DNA of 64,000 bases from Zhongshania aquatica (lineage in GTDB: Bacteria > Pseudomonadota > Gammaproteobacteria > Pseudomonadales > Spongiibacteraceae). The notes beneath the pieces were generated by a model. That model worked only from the letters and a program-made list of their open reading frames with translations. It had not been told where the DNA came from and made no database searches. The position numbers were made by a program, and so were the translations under genes. Numbering within the stretch: position 1 is the stretch's first letter; every line of letters begins with the position of its first letter. Positions 1 to 8,134 of this stretch are shown piece by piece. The stretch is taken from NCBI RefSeq assembly GCF_027257955.1, contig NZ_JANZNQ010000016.1:35193-99192 (forward strand). Reading direction: 5' to 3'.

Positions 1-251
1 AATCCGCCTGCGATATTTACCAGTACATCTATGCCGCCGAATTTGTCCTTCACCGCGTTCGTGACCTTCTGGCAATCTAGGGGTTTGGTGAGGTCTACAC
101 CGGCTAGATCCAGCGTGTGATCAATGATGGTGGCTGGCGCCGAGGCAAAGTCTACTCGGCAAACATTATGACCATTTAGCGAAAACGCATGTGATACCGC
201 TGTGCCTAGTTCGCCAAACCCTCCGGTTACGATGATGTTTAATTGGGTCAT
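1..251 (-). CDS. SDR-family oxidoreductase (N-terminal part, runs off the window)
   Basis: This is the first 83 codons of a classical short-chain dehydrogenase/reductase; the gene continues beyond the left edge. The start ATG (positions 249-251) is followed by MTQLNIIVTGGFGELG, the glycine-rich nucleotide-binding turn (TGxxxxLG) of the Rossmann fold. An acidic residue follows after the second strand (CRVDFAS), and the NIAGG segment at the window edge matches the NAG motif. The catalytic YxxxK is outside the window, so substrate and exact subfamily cannot be judged. It is the first listed of a run of minus-strand genes with the epimerase-like gene at 285-1298, from which it is separated by about 33 bases, so the two may be co-transcribed. 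Confidence 0.85.
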   Translation of the reverse strand, partial: MTQLNIIVTGGFGELGTAVSHAFSLNGHNVCRVDFASAPATIIDHTLDLAGVDLTKPLDCQKVTNAVKDKFGGIDVLVNIAGG

Positions 252-284
252 GTGTGAATCTCCAGTGTTATATATTTGACGGGC

Positions 285-1298
285 TCAATTAGATTTCTCT
301 AAGGAGGTAATTTGTCGTGCAGATTCAAGAATTGAATTTCTAATATCCCGTGGCGACCAAGCTAAGATGTTCTTCGCTTTATTTGCTGATGTTATACGTT
401 TCTGCCCTAGGATTCTTGTGGTGTTTCTGGCTTCTGCATTGAATAGACCAAAGAGCTGAGTAAGAAAGTTGGGTAGTTCAATGCGGGGTGCTTTTTTATA
501 ACCATTTTTTCGGAGTAGTTTGGCGACATCTTTGAGCCACATTTCCCGCTCGGAGACAATTAAGCGCTCGCCGTCTGAGTGGTCGTTTTGCATTGCCAGT
601 ACATGGGCTTCGGCGACGTCGCGAACATCTACATAGCCAAAGTGCAAGGCGATTGTTACAGGTGTGGAGCCATCGATCATTCTCTTAATGATGTCATTTG
701 ATACGCCTAAATCGTCGCTTAGAGATGGCCCAACAATCATGCTCGGATTGATGACAGTCAGTGCCATCTTTGAATTTTCTCCAGCGCTTGATACGAATGC
801 CCACGCGGCGAGTTCCGCCATGGTTTTACTTTTAAAGTAGGTAGATACTCTCGCTAATGCTGGGTCAGTCCAGTCATTTTCGCTAAAGGATTCCGCCTTG
901 CTGGTATTTTCGGTAATGGCGCCGCAGGAGGATGTGAGGACGACTTTTTTTACACCGGCCTCGCTGGCAGCACGCAGTACCCTTAAAGTACCGTCGCTTG
1001 CCATGTTTATCCAATGCTCAGGATCTTTCGGTTCGCCGATAAAAAACGGTGATGCGACGTGCAGTACATAGTCGCAGCCGTCTGTTGCATCCTTCCAGCC
1101 CGCGTCGTCGGCAAGATCGGCTTCTAATAGCGACAGATTTTCATGGCTAATGTTGGCTTTGGACAGCGACTCTCGTATTTCGGCTTCTCTGCTTAAAGAC
1201 CGAACTGTGCCTTTTACTAAATACCCCTGTGCTAATAATTGCGCGACGCAATGCAGGCCAAGGTAGCCTGATGCGCCTGTAACTAGTACGCACTCCAT
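285..1298 (-). CDS. NAD(P)-dependent epimerase/dihydroflavonol 4-reductase-like extended SDR
   Basis: Encodes about 337 aa of the extended SDR type, resembling dihydroflavonol-4-reductase and cinnamoyl-CoA reductase families that reduce aldehydes or ketones with NADPH. Seen directly: N-terminal VTGASGYLG nucleotide-binding motif, a basic residue after strand 2 (VRS, fitting NADPH), the LTSSCGA segment, the catalytic Tyr/Lys pair in STYFKSK, and the NPSMIVGPSL segment typical of this group. I place the start at the ATG at 1298, because an AAGGAAG ribosome-binding site lies just upstream; an in-frame TTG at 1313 would overlap the folE stop. It starts about 11 bases after folE and is probably in its operon. 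The substrate is unknown; a link to the neighbouring catabolic genes is only inference. Confidence 0.85.
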   Translation of the reverse strand: MECVLVTGASGYLGLHCVAQLLAQGYLVKGTVRSLSREAEIRESLSKANISHENLSLLEADLADDAGWKDATDGCDYVLHVASPFFIGEPKDPEHWINMASDGTLRVLRAASEAGVKKVVLTSSCGAITENTSKAESFSENDWTDPALARVSTYFKSKTMAELAAWAFVSSAGENSKMALTVINPSMIVGPSLSDDLGVSNDIIKRMIDGSTPVTIALHFGYVDVRDVAEAHVLAMQNDHSDGERLIVSEREMWLKDVAKLLRKNGYKKAPRIELPNFLTQLFGLFNAEARNTTRILGQKRITSANKAKNILAWSPRDIRNSILESARQITSLEKSN

Positions 1299-1309
1299 AT
1301 GTTCTTCCT

Positions 1310-1852
1310 TCAAAGATTTATTAGTGAGAGAAATTCATTGCGGGTGGCTTGATTCGTTTTAAATTCACCAATCATTGCAGAGGTGCGCATCACCGAGTTT
1401 TGCTTTTGCACACCGCGCATCATCATGCACATATGGCTGGCTTCAATAATAACGCCAACACCGAGCGCGTTCGTTACTTCCATTATTGTGTCGGCGATTT
1501 GGGTGGTTAGTTGTTCTTGAATTTGAAGGCGTCGCGAGTAGAGATCGACAACTCTCGCGATCTTAGATAATCCTAATACCTTTCCGTTGGGTATATAGGC
1601 CACATGTGCTTTGCCGATAAAGGGTAATAAATGGTGTTCACAAAGTGAATACAGTTCGATGTTCGAAACCACAACCATTTCATTGGCGTCTGAAGTGAAG
1701 AGCGCGCCGTTTATGACTTCGTCTATGGTTTTTTTGTAGCCTTCGGTCAAGTATTGCATTGCCTTGGCAGCGCGTAATGGCGTGTCAATCAGACCGTCTC
1801 GGTTAACATCTTCACCGACTGACTTGATGATTTCAAAATAGGATTTTTCCAT
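1310..1852 (-). CDS. folE: GTP cyclohydrolase I (FolE)
   Basis: At 180 aa this has the length of bacterial type I GTP cyclohydrolase, which converts GTP to 7,8-dihydroneopterin triphosphate at the start of the folate and pterin pathways in the cytoplasm. Diagnostic segments visible are [13 protein letters not shown], containing the zinc-binding Cys and the active-site His residues, the second zinc Cys in [12 protein letters not shown], and the RTSAMIGEF stretch near the C terminus. The gene lies between the acetoacetate decarboxylase-like gene and an SDR on the same strand. This may be a second, context-dependent copy, since folE duplicates occur in gammaproteobacteria; a role in making a pterin cofactor for local enzymes is possible but not shown by the sequence. 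Confidence 0.95.
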   Translation of the reverse strand: MEKSYFEIIKSVGEDVNRDGLIDTPLRAAKAMQYLTEGYKKTIDEVINGALFTSDANEMVVVSNIELYSLCEHHLLPFIGKAHVAYIPNGKVLGLSKIARVVDLYSRRLQIQEQLTTQIADTIMEVTNALGVGVIIEASHMCMMMRGVQKQNSVMRTSAMIGEFKTNQATRNEFLSLINL

Positions 1853-2012
1853 AAGTTACTTGGCTACTATTCTTGTTTTTATTGATTTCGCTTAAAGATA
1901 TTGAGCGAGGAAACATTGCATTGATGGTGGAAAAGCCACCTCCATCACTACTACTTGCTGGAGATGACTTTTCCGCACAGTCGTCTACATCACATAGACC
2001 GAATGTCGAGAG

Positions 2013-2786
2013 TTACTTCTTTTTTGGTGGTGCACCTAGATGGCCTGGCCATCTGCTGCCGCCTATGGTGTCTACAAAGGGCCAAAATGCTTTTGGATCT
2101 AGCTCGCCAGCGATCGTGACTGACCGGCTTCGATATTCTGGCCACCATAAATGAGATGAGATCTGTTCTCTTAATGGTAGCATCGTGGCAATCGGGTCCC
2201 ATGGGCTGTCAAGCAGCGTCAGTTTGCCGTCGAGGGCCAAGCGGTAGCCGGGGCCGTACTTGCCATGCACTTTAACGACGTGGGGTGGAAAGTCATAGCC
2301 TTCTTCGCCGCCCACTTTGCGAGAATATTTTGTCCACCATTCAAACCGCTCTGGGTCGCCCTTGATCTGGTCTTCTTCCCCCACCGTGGCAGTGAAATTA
2401 AGAAAGGTATAGCCCTGATGATGACAACGTGCAGTAACGTTCGGTCCAAGGCGATAGTATTCAGTAGTAGCCGGGAATTTTGGCTGGCCATTCATCATGA
2501 CGCTGATATGAATCGCTGCTTCCTGATCAATGCCGTAGCCGATGGCATATTCGCCACTTTGGCCTTGATAGTCTGCATTTACGGTAATGAGAACCCCATA
2601 TTCAGGTTCTTCGTTCACCGGAAGATTGTATATAGTCAGGTTGACGTTCGGAGTTTCACCGGGATCTATGCCTGGCGGTAACAGCTTTGCTATCGCTTCT
2701 TTATCTGTGCGATACACAATCTTTAGCATTGGCCACTGTGAAATCTCACCGGGAGTTGTCTGTGGCGCTTTCGCGGGATCTGTCAT
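2013..2786 (-). CDS. Acetoacetate decarboxylase-family protein
   Basis: A 257-aa protein resembling the acetoacetate decarboxylase superfamily. Supporting features are the N-terminal IVYRTDKEAIAKLLPPGI segment, typical of the family start (binding-barrel entry with a PPGL-like turn), the central AAIHISVMMNGQPKFPATTEY region where the family carries its Schiff-base lysine context, and a C-terminal HLGAPPKKK tail. Authentic members decarboxylate acetoacetate through a lysine Schiff base, but many homologues in catabolic clusters have other, unassigned roles. The lysine in GQPKFPA is a candidate catalytic residue by position only. It ends the leftmost minus-strand group; the downstream folE gene starts 160 bases further on. 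A function in processing a ketoacid or enol product of a degradation pathway is inference. Confidence 0.7.
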   Translation of the reverse strand: MTDPAKAPQTTPGEISQWPMLKIVYRTDKEAIAKLLPPGIDPGETPNVNLTIYNLPVNEEPEYGVLITVNADYQGQSGEYAIGYGIDQEAAIHISVMMNGQPKFPATTEYYRLGPNVTARCHHQGYTFLNFTATVGEEDQIKGDPERFEWWTKYSRKVGGEEGYDFPPHVVKVHGKYGPGYRLALDGKLTLLDSPWDPIATMLPLREQISSHLWWPEYRSRSVTIAGELDPKAFWPFVDTIGGSRWPGHLGAPPKKK

Positions 2787-3428
2787 GTTAAGTAGACCTC
2801 TTCTATCTGGTAATTATTTTTAGTGGGTTTCTTTTTGGTGATCGAAATATACCCAGCAGCGAACTTGCACTGCCGCGTTCTGTAGTCGACGCTGGAGATA
2901 CTAGCACTTGAAATTCTGTTCTATAAGGAATCAAACGTAATATGACTGTTCTCAGCCTTGGGCCAATGATGCCTCGTCGATTGTGCGCTATTCAGCGACA
3001 ATGAGTTTACATTGGGTGCTTTATTGTTATGACTGCGTCGAGATAAAGTCGTGTAATCGAATCGTCGCGTGTGTGAGTACTCGGGGCGTATAGGAAATAA
3101 TAAGTGAAGTGACCCTTGGTTCCTCAGTGTTGGGTTGAGTGCTGTAAATGATCTATGGCCCCCGAAGATGCACGATTAATGAAGTCATCATGTAGCCACT
3201 TGGTTTAACGATTTCCGAGATACTAGTAATTTCAGATTCCGTTGCGGTAATGAGCGAATTCAATAGTTAATGTGGTTGCTAGGGCTGAATTAATAAAAAT
3301 TAACGATTGGGTTCACCTGCAAACTTGAGTGCTAGTATCCGGTCATCATGAATAAATGGTTTTGGCTTTGAATCAGGTGAAGTGGATAAAGCATGATCCT
3401 AAATTCAATGAATTATAAGTGCTAGCCA
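2787..3428. other. Intergenic region, about 640 bases
   Basis: No open frame with recognisable protein similarity and no RNA gene is visible. The stretch separates the minus-strand acetoacetate decarboxylase-like gene from plus-strand sequence and must hold the promoter of the minus-strand group. Because an SDR gene remnant follows at 3429, part of this region may be decayed coding DNA, but I could not recognise any of it on translation. Confidence 0.5.
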
Positions 3429-3641
3429 TTGGGAGTAAGTGTGGATAATTTTCAGGGACTAACAGCGGTTGCAACAGGCTCAGTCAGTTCCTTGGTCGCT
3501 GCGGCCGGTATGGCTTTTAATGCGATCAGAGAAAATAAATTCTGGATATTTACGCACCCATTTAATGGCTATTACAAAGGTTTGACAGACGCACTTCTAA
3601 ATGGGGAGAATCCTAGCTATAGCGATGTAGAATTCGACTAA
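3429..3641 (+). pseudogene. C-terminal remnant of a short-chain dehydrogenase
   Basis: Seventy codons that read like the tail of a short-chain dehydrogenase without the rest of the enzyme. The stretch AFNAIRENKFWIFTHP followed by about 15 residues to the end matches the typical SDR C terminus (FxAIxxxxFyIlTHP). It aligns in spacing with the tail FEGVCNNNFWIRPYLDSH of the intact SDR at 11233-12099. There is no glycine-rich cofactor motif and no YxxxK. The only possible start is a TTG without a clear ribosome-binding site. It lies immediately before the LysR gene, 37 bases upstream. I interpret it as a deletion remnant of a former catabolic SDR gene; translation as a small protein is unlikely. 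Confidence 0.6.
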
Positions 3642-3678
3642 CAATAAAGCTGGGAATTGAGCCCGCAAAAGGAGCTAT

Positions 3679-4614
3679 GTGTCTAAATTCGTGAGTTCGT
3701 CAATTGGTAGATGGGATGGTATCGACGAGTTTGTTCAGTCGGTTTCATCGGGAAGTTTTACTGCAGCGGCAGAAAACTTAGGGGTTTCTAAGTCCTATGT
3801 GAGTAAGCAAGTTGGAAAACTTGAAGATAGGTTGAATGCAAGGTTACTTCAGCGCTCAACTAGGCAGTTGGCGCTGACCGATGTCGGCGAAATCTTCTAT
3901 CAAGAATGTCTTACGCTGTCGAGAAGGTTTGAAAATCTCGAGTCAGTGATATCGGAAATGCAGAATAGTCCTAAGGGTATTCTAAAGGTGGCGATAAATT
4001 GCCGTTTTGGTGTGCAGTATATGGCCGGAGCGATTGCGTCATTTGCGCGGCTTCATCCTGATATGTCTATCACTGTGCATTCTAGTTTCCGAGACGTTGA
4101 CCTGATTGCCGAAGGGTATGACTTAACCATACGTTATGGTGAATTAGAAGATTCATCGCTGGTGGCTAGAAAGTTGGGGGGTTATACGATGAGCTTGTAT
4201 GCGTCTCAGGCCTATTGGGATCAATACGGAATGCCGCTGAATGTCGACGATCTTCAGCATTACAATTCATTGTGCACGCCCGACAGAAATTGGCATTTTA
4301 GTGCCTCCAGAGTAGTGAATAAAGTTCGGGTTACCGGCAATTGGATCAGCGAGGATGGCGCGGCGTTGAAAGCGGCGGCAATGGCTGGCATAGGCATAGT
4401 TCAGTTGCCTGATTTTTTTGTTGCGAATGAGGTTGAGTCTGGTGAATTGGTGAGGCTTCCGCGGCCTTGGAATTTTTACTGGCGAACTGCCTGGGCCGTA
4501 TATTCTGGGAATCAACATCTTTCGGCGAAGATCCGGTTTTTCATCGACTTCTTGTGCAAAAGTATGGCTGGTGAAGCTTGGCTAGAGAATAAAAATCTGT
4601 TTCATAAGGTGTGA
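3679..4614 (+). CDS. LysR-family transcriptional regulator
   Basis: A 311-aa regulator with the LysR architecture: a winged helix-turn-helix at about residues 14-72 (DEFVQSVSSGSFTAAAENLG, then SKSYVSKQVGKLEDRL) and a periplasmic-binding-fold effector domain from about residue 100 to the end. The YASQAYW and AAMAGIGIVQLPDF segments are typical of the AaeR/DsdC-like subgroup. I place the start at GTG 3679, with AAAGGAG a few bases upstream; an overlapping out-of-frame ATG at 3677 does not open this frame. Effector and targets are unknown. LysR proteins usually respond to small pathway metabolites, so control of the ring-degradation genes starting at 5773 is a reasonable inference. Confidence 0.92.
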   Translation: MSKFVSSSIGRWDGIDEFVQSVSSGSFTAAAENLGVSKSYVSKQVGKLEDRLNARLLQRSTRQLALTDVGEIFYQECLTLSRRFENLESVISEMQNSPKGILKVAINCRFGVQYMAGAIASFARLHPDMSITVHSSFRDVDLIAEGYDLTIRYGELEDSSLVARKLGGYTMSLYASQAYWDQYGMPLNVDDLQHYNSLCTPDRNWHFSASRVVNKVRVTGNWISEDGAALKAAAMAGIGIVQLPDFFVANEVESGELVRLPRPWNFYWRTAWAVYSGNQHLSAKIRFFIDFLCKSMAGEAWLENKNLFHKV

Positions 4615-4723
4615 TATTTTTAATTTAGAGGGGTAAATTTATAGATGTGTTCTTTTATGAATTAATACTTTATTTAAAACAAATTCAATATAAAGCCACG
4701 TAAAATTAAAGAGAGGAATAGCG

Positions 4724-5023
4724 ATGAGTGTTGAAGGATCTTGGGACGTAGTATTGAATACGCCTATGGGTAAGCAAAAGGGAAAGATGACTGTTTCCGT
4801 TAATGGTGATGAGCTACTTGGTGAAATCCAATCGCCTATGGGTAACATTCCTATGAAAGAAGGGAAGTTGGATGGTGATAAAGCGACATGGCTTTGCGGT
4901 GTGACAAAACCAATTTCGATGAATCTCGAATTTGATGTTTTGTTTGAGGGAGACGTCTTTAAAGGTACAGTTAAGGTAGGGCCAATGGGTAAGAATGTTG
5001 TTGAAGGAAAGCGAGCCTCGTAA
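4724..5023 (+). CDS. Small beta-rich hypothetical protein (lipocalin-like fold suspected)
   Basis: A 99-aa protein starting MSVEGSWDVVLNTPMG after a good AGAGAGG-like ribosome-binding site. The composition and alternating pattern (short strands separated by G/D/N turns, two PMG-containing hairpins at about residues 13-17 and 38-42, and a third PMG near residue 88) suggest a small antiparallel beta barrel. No signal peptide, cysteine pair or catalytic motif is visible. Related small proteins occur beside fatty-acid and steroid catabolic genes in proteobacteria and are annotated only as hypothetical; I do not know a function. It sits between the LysR gene and a convergent ferredoxin gene, with its own spacing on both sides, so it is probably transcribed alone. 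Binding of a hydrophobic ligand is speculation based on the suspected fold. Confidence 0.75.
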   Translation: MSVEGSWDVVLNTPMGKQKGKMTVSVNGDELLGEIQSPMGNIPMKEGKLDGDKATWLCGVTKPISMNLEFDVLFEGDVFKGTVKVGPMGKNVVEGKRAS

Positions 5024-5158
5024 GTAATTGGTTTGGTTTTCTTGGGCCATTTCTAGGTCGCAGAGCTTGCCTCGGCGACCTCTTTGTGGCCAATTTGACA
5101 GGCGCATGATTTTATCCACTTGATAAATTGGCGGATTTAAAACATTTTTCAAACCTGT

Positions 5159-5452
5159 TCATGGATTGTAAGGTTGCAGTGTAAGCGCGTTCTCGGGGCA
5201 TGCATCGATACAGAGTTTGCACGCATGACAGGCGGAGGGATTTACTACAAACGCTTGCATTCCTCCGTGGTTGAATGCCTTTATTTTACCAATGATTGAA
5301 AGATTGGCGCGTTGTTCTTTTGATATTTTGGCAACTTCGAATACATCGAATGGACAAACCTGCACACAATCGTCCTTTCCCTCGCAGCGGTTCCGGTTAA
5401 CTACAGGTGCTACTCTGCCCGATATGCCGCTACAAGATTCTTTTTTATTCAT
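5159..5452 (-). CDS. Ferredoxin with two 4Fe-4S cluster motifs
   Basis: A 97-aa dicluster ferredoxin. Two cysteine clusters are plain: NRCEGKDDCVQVCPFDVF near residues 22-40 (the first with an unusual five-residue gap after its first Cys) and SACHACKLCIDACPENAL near residues 73-90. Such proteins carry single electrons in the cytoplasm. The adjacent plus-strand cluster contains a Rieske oxygenase with no recognisable dedicated reductase or 2Fe-2S ferredoxin nearby, so this protein could be part of its electron supply; that is inference, since oxygenase ferredoxins are usually 2Fe-2S. It is divergent from the amidohydrolase gene at 5773 and convergent with the small gene ending at 5023. Confidence 0.88.
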   Translation of the reverse strand: MNKKESCSGISGRVAPVVNRNRCEGKDDCVQVCPFDVFEVAKISKEQRANLSIIGKIKAFNHGGMQAFVVNPSACHACKLCIDACPENALTLQPYNP

Positions 5453-5690
5453 GTTTTATTGTCCGTATTGATAATTTATATACTTTTGAAGAATAAAAAT
5501 ATTGAAATTTAATTATAAATACGATCATAGAGTACAGCTGTATATTTTTACAATAGTTAAATATATTTGAGTTTCCATTATGATGAATTTCGCTCTCATC
5601 CATATACTTTCGATTGTGAAAATCGCGCATATGACGCCATTCGTGACCGTTTAGGCTCTATTTAAAAGTTATTGTCTCTCACTCGTGAAC

Positions 5691-5704
5691 AATGTAATTA
5701 CATT
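5691..5704. promoter_or_regulatory. Perfect 14-bp palindrome upstream of the ring-degradation cluster
   Basis: AATGTAATTACATT is a perfect inverted repeat lying 69 bases before the ATG of the amidohydrolase gene, in the divergent space shared with the ferredoxin gene. Size and position suit an operator for a dimeric regulator; the nearby LysR protein is one candidate. There is no direct evidence of binding. The remaining intergenic sequence (5453-5772) is AT-rich and shows no gene. Confidence 0.4.
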
Positions 5705-5772
5705 TAGATTCTTCTCGCGTCAGATTTGCTGAACTATAGTTTGCGAATGTTGGTGTTAATAGAGAATAAAAA

Positions 5773-6948
5773 ATGGATCGTTATCTAATCGTATCTACAG
5801 ATGGTCACGCAGGGCTCCCAATGGAGCGTTACAGGGACTATTTAGAATCAAAATATCACGCAGCTTTCGATGAGGCTCTGCCGATTCAGAGAGAAAAGAC
5901 TCGTAAGGCCGAAGAGTTCTTGTTGTTAACTGATTTTAATGACAAGTGGCGTGAGCAGGTCGAAGACAATTTGTCTGGCGCGTGGGATGGCGCGGTTCGC
6001 AATAAAGTTATTGATAAAGACGGTGTTGCGGCGGAAGTGTTGTTCCCAGACGGAATTACTGAAATGAATGCGCCTCCATTTGGTGCGGATTTGGGGTTGC
6101 GTCCTTGGGGAGTGGATCCAGAGTTACAGTGGGCGGGTGCGCGAGCGCATAACCGTTGGATGGCGGAGTTCATGAAGGAAGATCCGATTCGTAGAATCGG
6201 TGTTGCGATAGTGTTGATGCTATACGATGTGGATGAGGCCTTAAATGAAGTTAAATGGGCCCATAAAAATGGCTTTCGGGGGATTCTCATTCCGCCACTG
6301 ATGGGCGATAGAGACGCGTATAACCACCCTAAGTATTACCCTATTTGGGAATACTGTCAGGAATACGGAATAGTAGTTCACACTCATTCTGGTCCATCGC
6401 CTGATTATGACTACACTTTGCCAGGCGCTATTGGGGTGTTCGTTACAGAATTTGCGTGGTGGGCTGCGCGTCCGCTGTGGTTTATGATCTTTGGTGGTGT
6501 GTTTGAGCTTTTCCCACGATTGAAGTTTGCTTTAACGGAAGTTAGTGAGTTCTGGATACCGCATTTGATGGAGCTGATGGATGTTCGTGCTTCGGTTAAG
6601 CATACTTCAGGTAAATTGGGTGACTTCAGAAGTAATTTAACGATGGCGCCGAGTGAGTATTTCAAACGAAATGTTTGGGTGGGTGCGTCCGCTCTCTTTG
6701 ATGAAGGCTCAACGGCTGTTCGCCATGAAATCGGTATAAATAATGTTATGTGGGGCACTGACTATCCGCATCCGGAGGGCAGTTGGCCGAATACGCACGA
6801 CAAGATGGTTAAGTACTTAAAGGGTGTTCCTGAGACTGAGCTAAAGCTAATGCTAAGTACCAACGCCATTGAGTGTTACAACTTGGATGAGGCTGAATTA
6901 AACAAGATTGCGGCGCGTATTGGGCCCTTGAAATCTGTTTTTGCGTAA
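5773..6948 (+). CDS. Amidohydrolase-family metal-dependent hydrolase/decarboxylase (COG2159-like)
   Basis: A 391-aa protein of the amidohydrolase_2 type, a TIM barrel whose members include aminocarboxymuconate-semialdehyde decarboxylase and other enzymes acting on ring-cleavage or aromatic acid intermediates. Candidate metal-site elements are the N-terminal STDGHAG, where the first metal HxH is replaced by DxH, the central VHTHSG segment, and the C-terminal WGTDYPHPEG with the conserved Asp. The start ATG follows an AT-rich leader. It is the first gene of a plus-strand series; the Rieske oxygenase starts 32 bases downstream. The reaction is not defined by sequence alone: C-C hydrolysis, decarboxylation or lactone hydrolysis all occur in this family. 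Confidence 0.85.
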   Translation: MDRYLIVSTDGHAGLPMERYRDYLESKYHAAFDEALPIQREKTRKAEEFLLLTDFNDKWREQVEDNLSGAWDGAVRNKVIDKDGVAAEVLFPDGITEMNAPPFGADLGLRPWGVDPELQWAGARAHNRWMAEFMKEDPIRRIGVAIVLMLYDVDEALNEVKWAHKNGFRGILIPPLMGDRDAYNHPKYYPIWEYCQEYGIVVHTHSGPSPDYDYTLPGAIGVFVTEFAWWAARPLWFMIFGGVFELFPRLKFALTEVSEFWIPHLMELMDVRASVKHTSGKLGDFRSNLTMAPSEYFKRNVWVGASALFDEGSTAVRHEIGINNVMWGTDYPHPEGSWPNTHDKMVKYLKGVPETELKLMLSTNAIECYNLDEAELNKIAARIGPLKSVFA

Positions 6949-6980
6949 GTTCTAAGATAATAATTAACGAGGATAGCAGC

Positions 6981-7976
6981 GTGACTGAGCGTTTTCCTAT
7001 GCCTATGCCCTACGGTTGGTTTTGTGTAGGCTTTAGCAATGAGTTAGATAAGAACGAAGTTAAAAATATCCATTATTTTGAGCGGGATATGGTTCTTTTT
7101 AGAACTGCTTCGGGAAAGCTCGGCTTGACCAGCCCTGTATGCCCTCATTTGGGGGCGCATCTTGGGCATGGGGGAACTGTTCAGGGAGAATCAATTCGAT
7201 GCCCATTTCATCATTGGCATTACGACGCCGAGGGTGTGATTACAGAAATTCCTTATGCTTCGCGTATACCGCCTAAGTGGGAAGGAAAGCCCTGTCTTAA
7301 AACCTACCCGGTGTGTGAAAAGAATGGGGTCATTTGGGCCTGGTATCACCCCAATGAGACCAAGCCAGAGTACGACGTAATCGAATTGCCAGAGGCTCAT
7401 GATCCGAGCTGGACGCATGAGCGTCGGTATTTTTGGGAGTTCAATTCTTGCCCTCAGGAGATCGCTGAGAACGGTGTAGATGTAGCGCATTTCCAATTTG
7501 TACACAAAATGGAAGCGGTACCACTCGGTAAAACCGAATATGAAGGTCATATCCGACGTAGTTTAGTTACTGGAACTCATATGATTCCGGATGAGACCGG
7601 TGAGGTTAAAGAGGTAGAAATTCGCGTGAGCGTCGTCCAGAACGGGGCTGGCCAGAAGTGGACCCGGTTTACAGGGGTGGGTGACTACCTTGTACAGGTC
7701 CTTGTGACACCGGTCGCGAGAGAGAAGGTTGAAGTTAGATTTGCCTATAGCTATCCGGTGCATGAAAAAGGAAGCTACCTCGACGCTGTTATGGAGTATT
7801 CAATAGCGACGACCAATGGGCAGCAAGGGTTAGAAGGTGATATTCCAATTTGGCACAACAAATTTCATCTGGTAAATCCGGTATTGTGTGACGGCGATGG
7901 TCCAATCATGAAATTCCGAAAGTATTTTTCACAGTTTTATAATTTCGAAGTAACGGACGCTGTGAAAATAGTTTGA
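6981..7976 (+). CDS. Rieske non-heme iron oxygenase, KshA-like
   Basis: A 331-aa oxygenase component. Near residue 50 the Rieske 2Fe-2S motif is complete: CPHLGAHLGHGG followed by CPFHHWHYD (CxH...CxxH). The catalytic domain carries NGVDVAHFQFVHKM, the two His ligands and bridging Asp of the mononuclear iron site. Overall length and the PMPYGWFCVGFSNEL start resemble the KshA (3-ketosteroid 9-alpha-hydroxylase) and DAF-36-type sterol desaturase branch rather than ring-dihydroxylating alpha subunits. Such enzymes need an external reductase, which is not adjacent. It is followed by HsaA-, HsaD- and HsaC-like genes, the same biochemical set used for steroid rings A/B, which supports a role in hydroxylating a polycyclic substrate. 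The real substrate is not shown. Confidence 0.88.
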   Translation: MTERFPMPMPYGWFCVGFSNELDKNEVKNIHYFERDMVLFRTASGKLGLTSPVCPHLGAHLGHGGTVQGESIRCPFHHWHYDAEGVITEIPYASRIPPKWEGKPCLKTYPVCEKNGVIWAWYHPNETKPEYDVIELPEAHDPSWTHERRYFWEFNSCPQEIAENGVDVAHFQFVHKMEAVPLGKTEYEGHIRRSLVTGTHMIPDETGEVKEVEIRVSVVQNGAGQKWTRFTGVGDYLVQVLVTPVAREKVEVRFAYSYPVHEKGSYLDAVMEYSIATTNGQQGLEGDIPIWHNKFHLVNPVLCDGDGPIMKFRKYFSQFYNFEVTDAVKIV

Positions 7977-8024
7977 TTTTGATGTTTTAGATGGCGAAAA
8001 AATTATTTATTTTTAACTATCAAA

Positions 8025-8036
8025 TTATCGAGATAA
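8025..8036. promoter_or_regulatory. Inverted repeat TTATC-GA-GATAA before the HsaA-like gene
   Basis: A 5-bp inverted repeat around a GA spacer lies about 100 bases before the start of the HsaA-like gene, in the 158-base gap after the Rieske oxygenase. It has the same ATC-GA-GAT core as the larger repeat at 26282-26295. Operator function is a guess based on symmetry and position only. Confidence 0.3.
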
Positions 8037-8134
8037 TAGGCTATTAATAATTTGGCAGAACCTGAGGCCACTTAATTTGGTTCTTTGCAATTATAGCTTT
8101 CGGTAAATACAAATAATTATTTTGGGAGTTCAAT

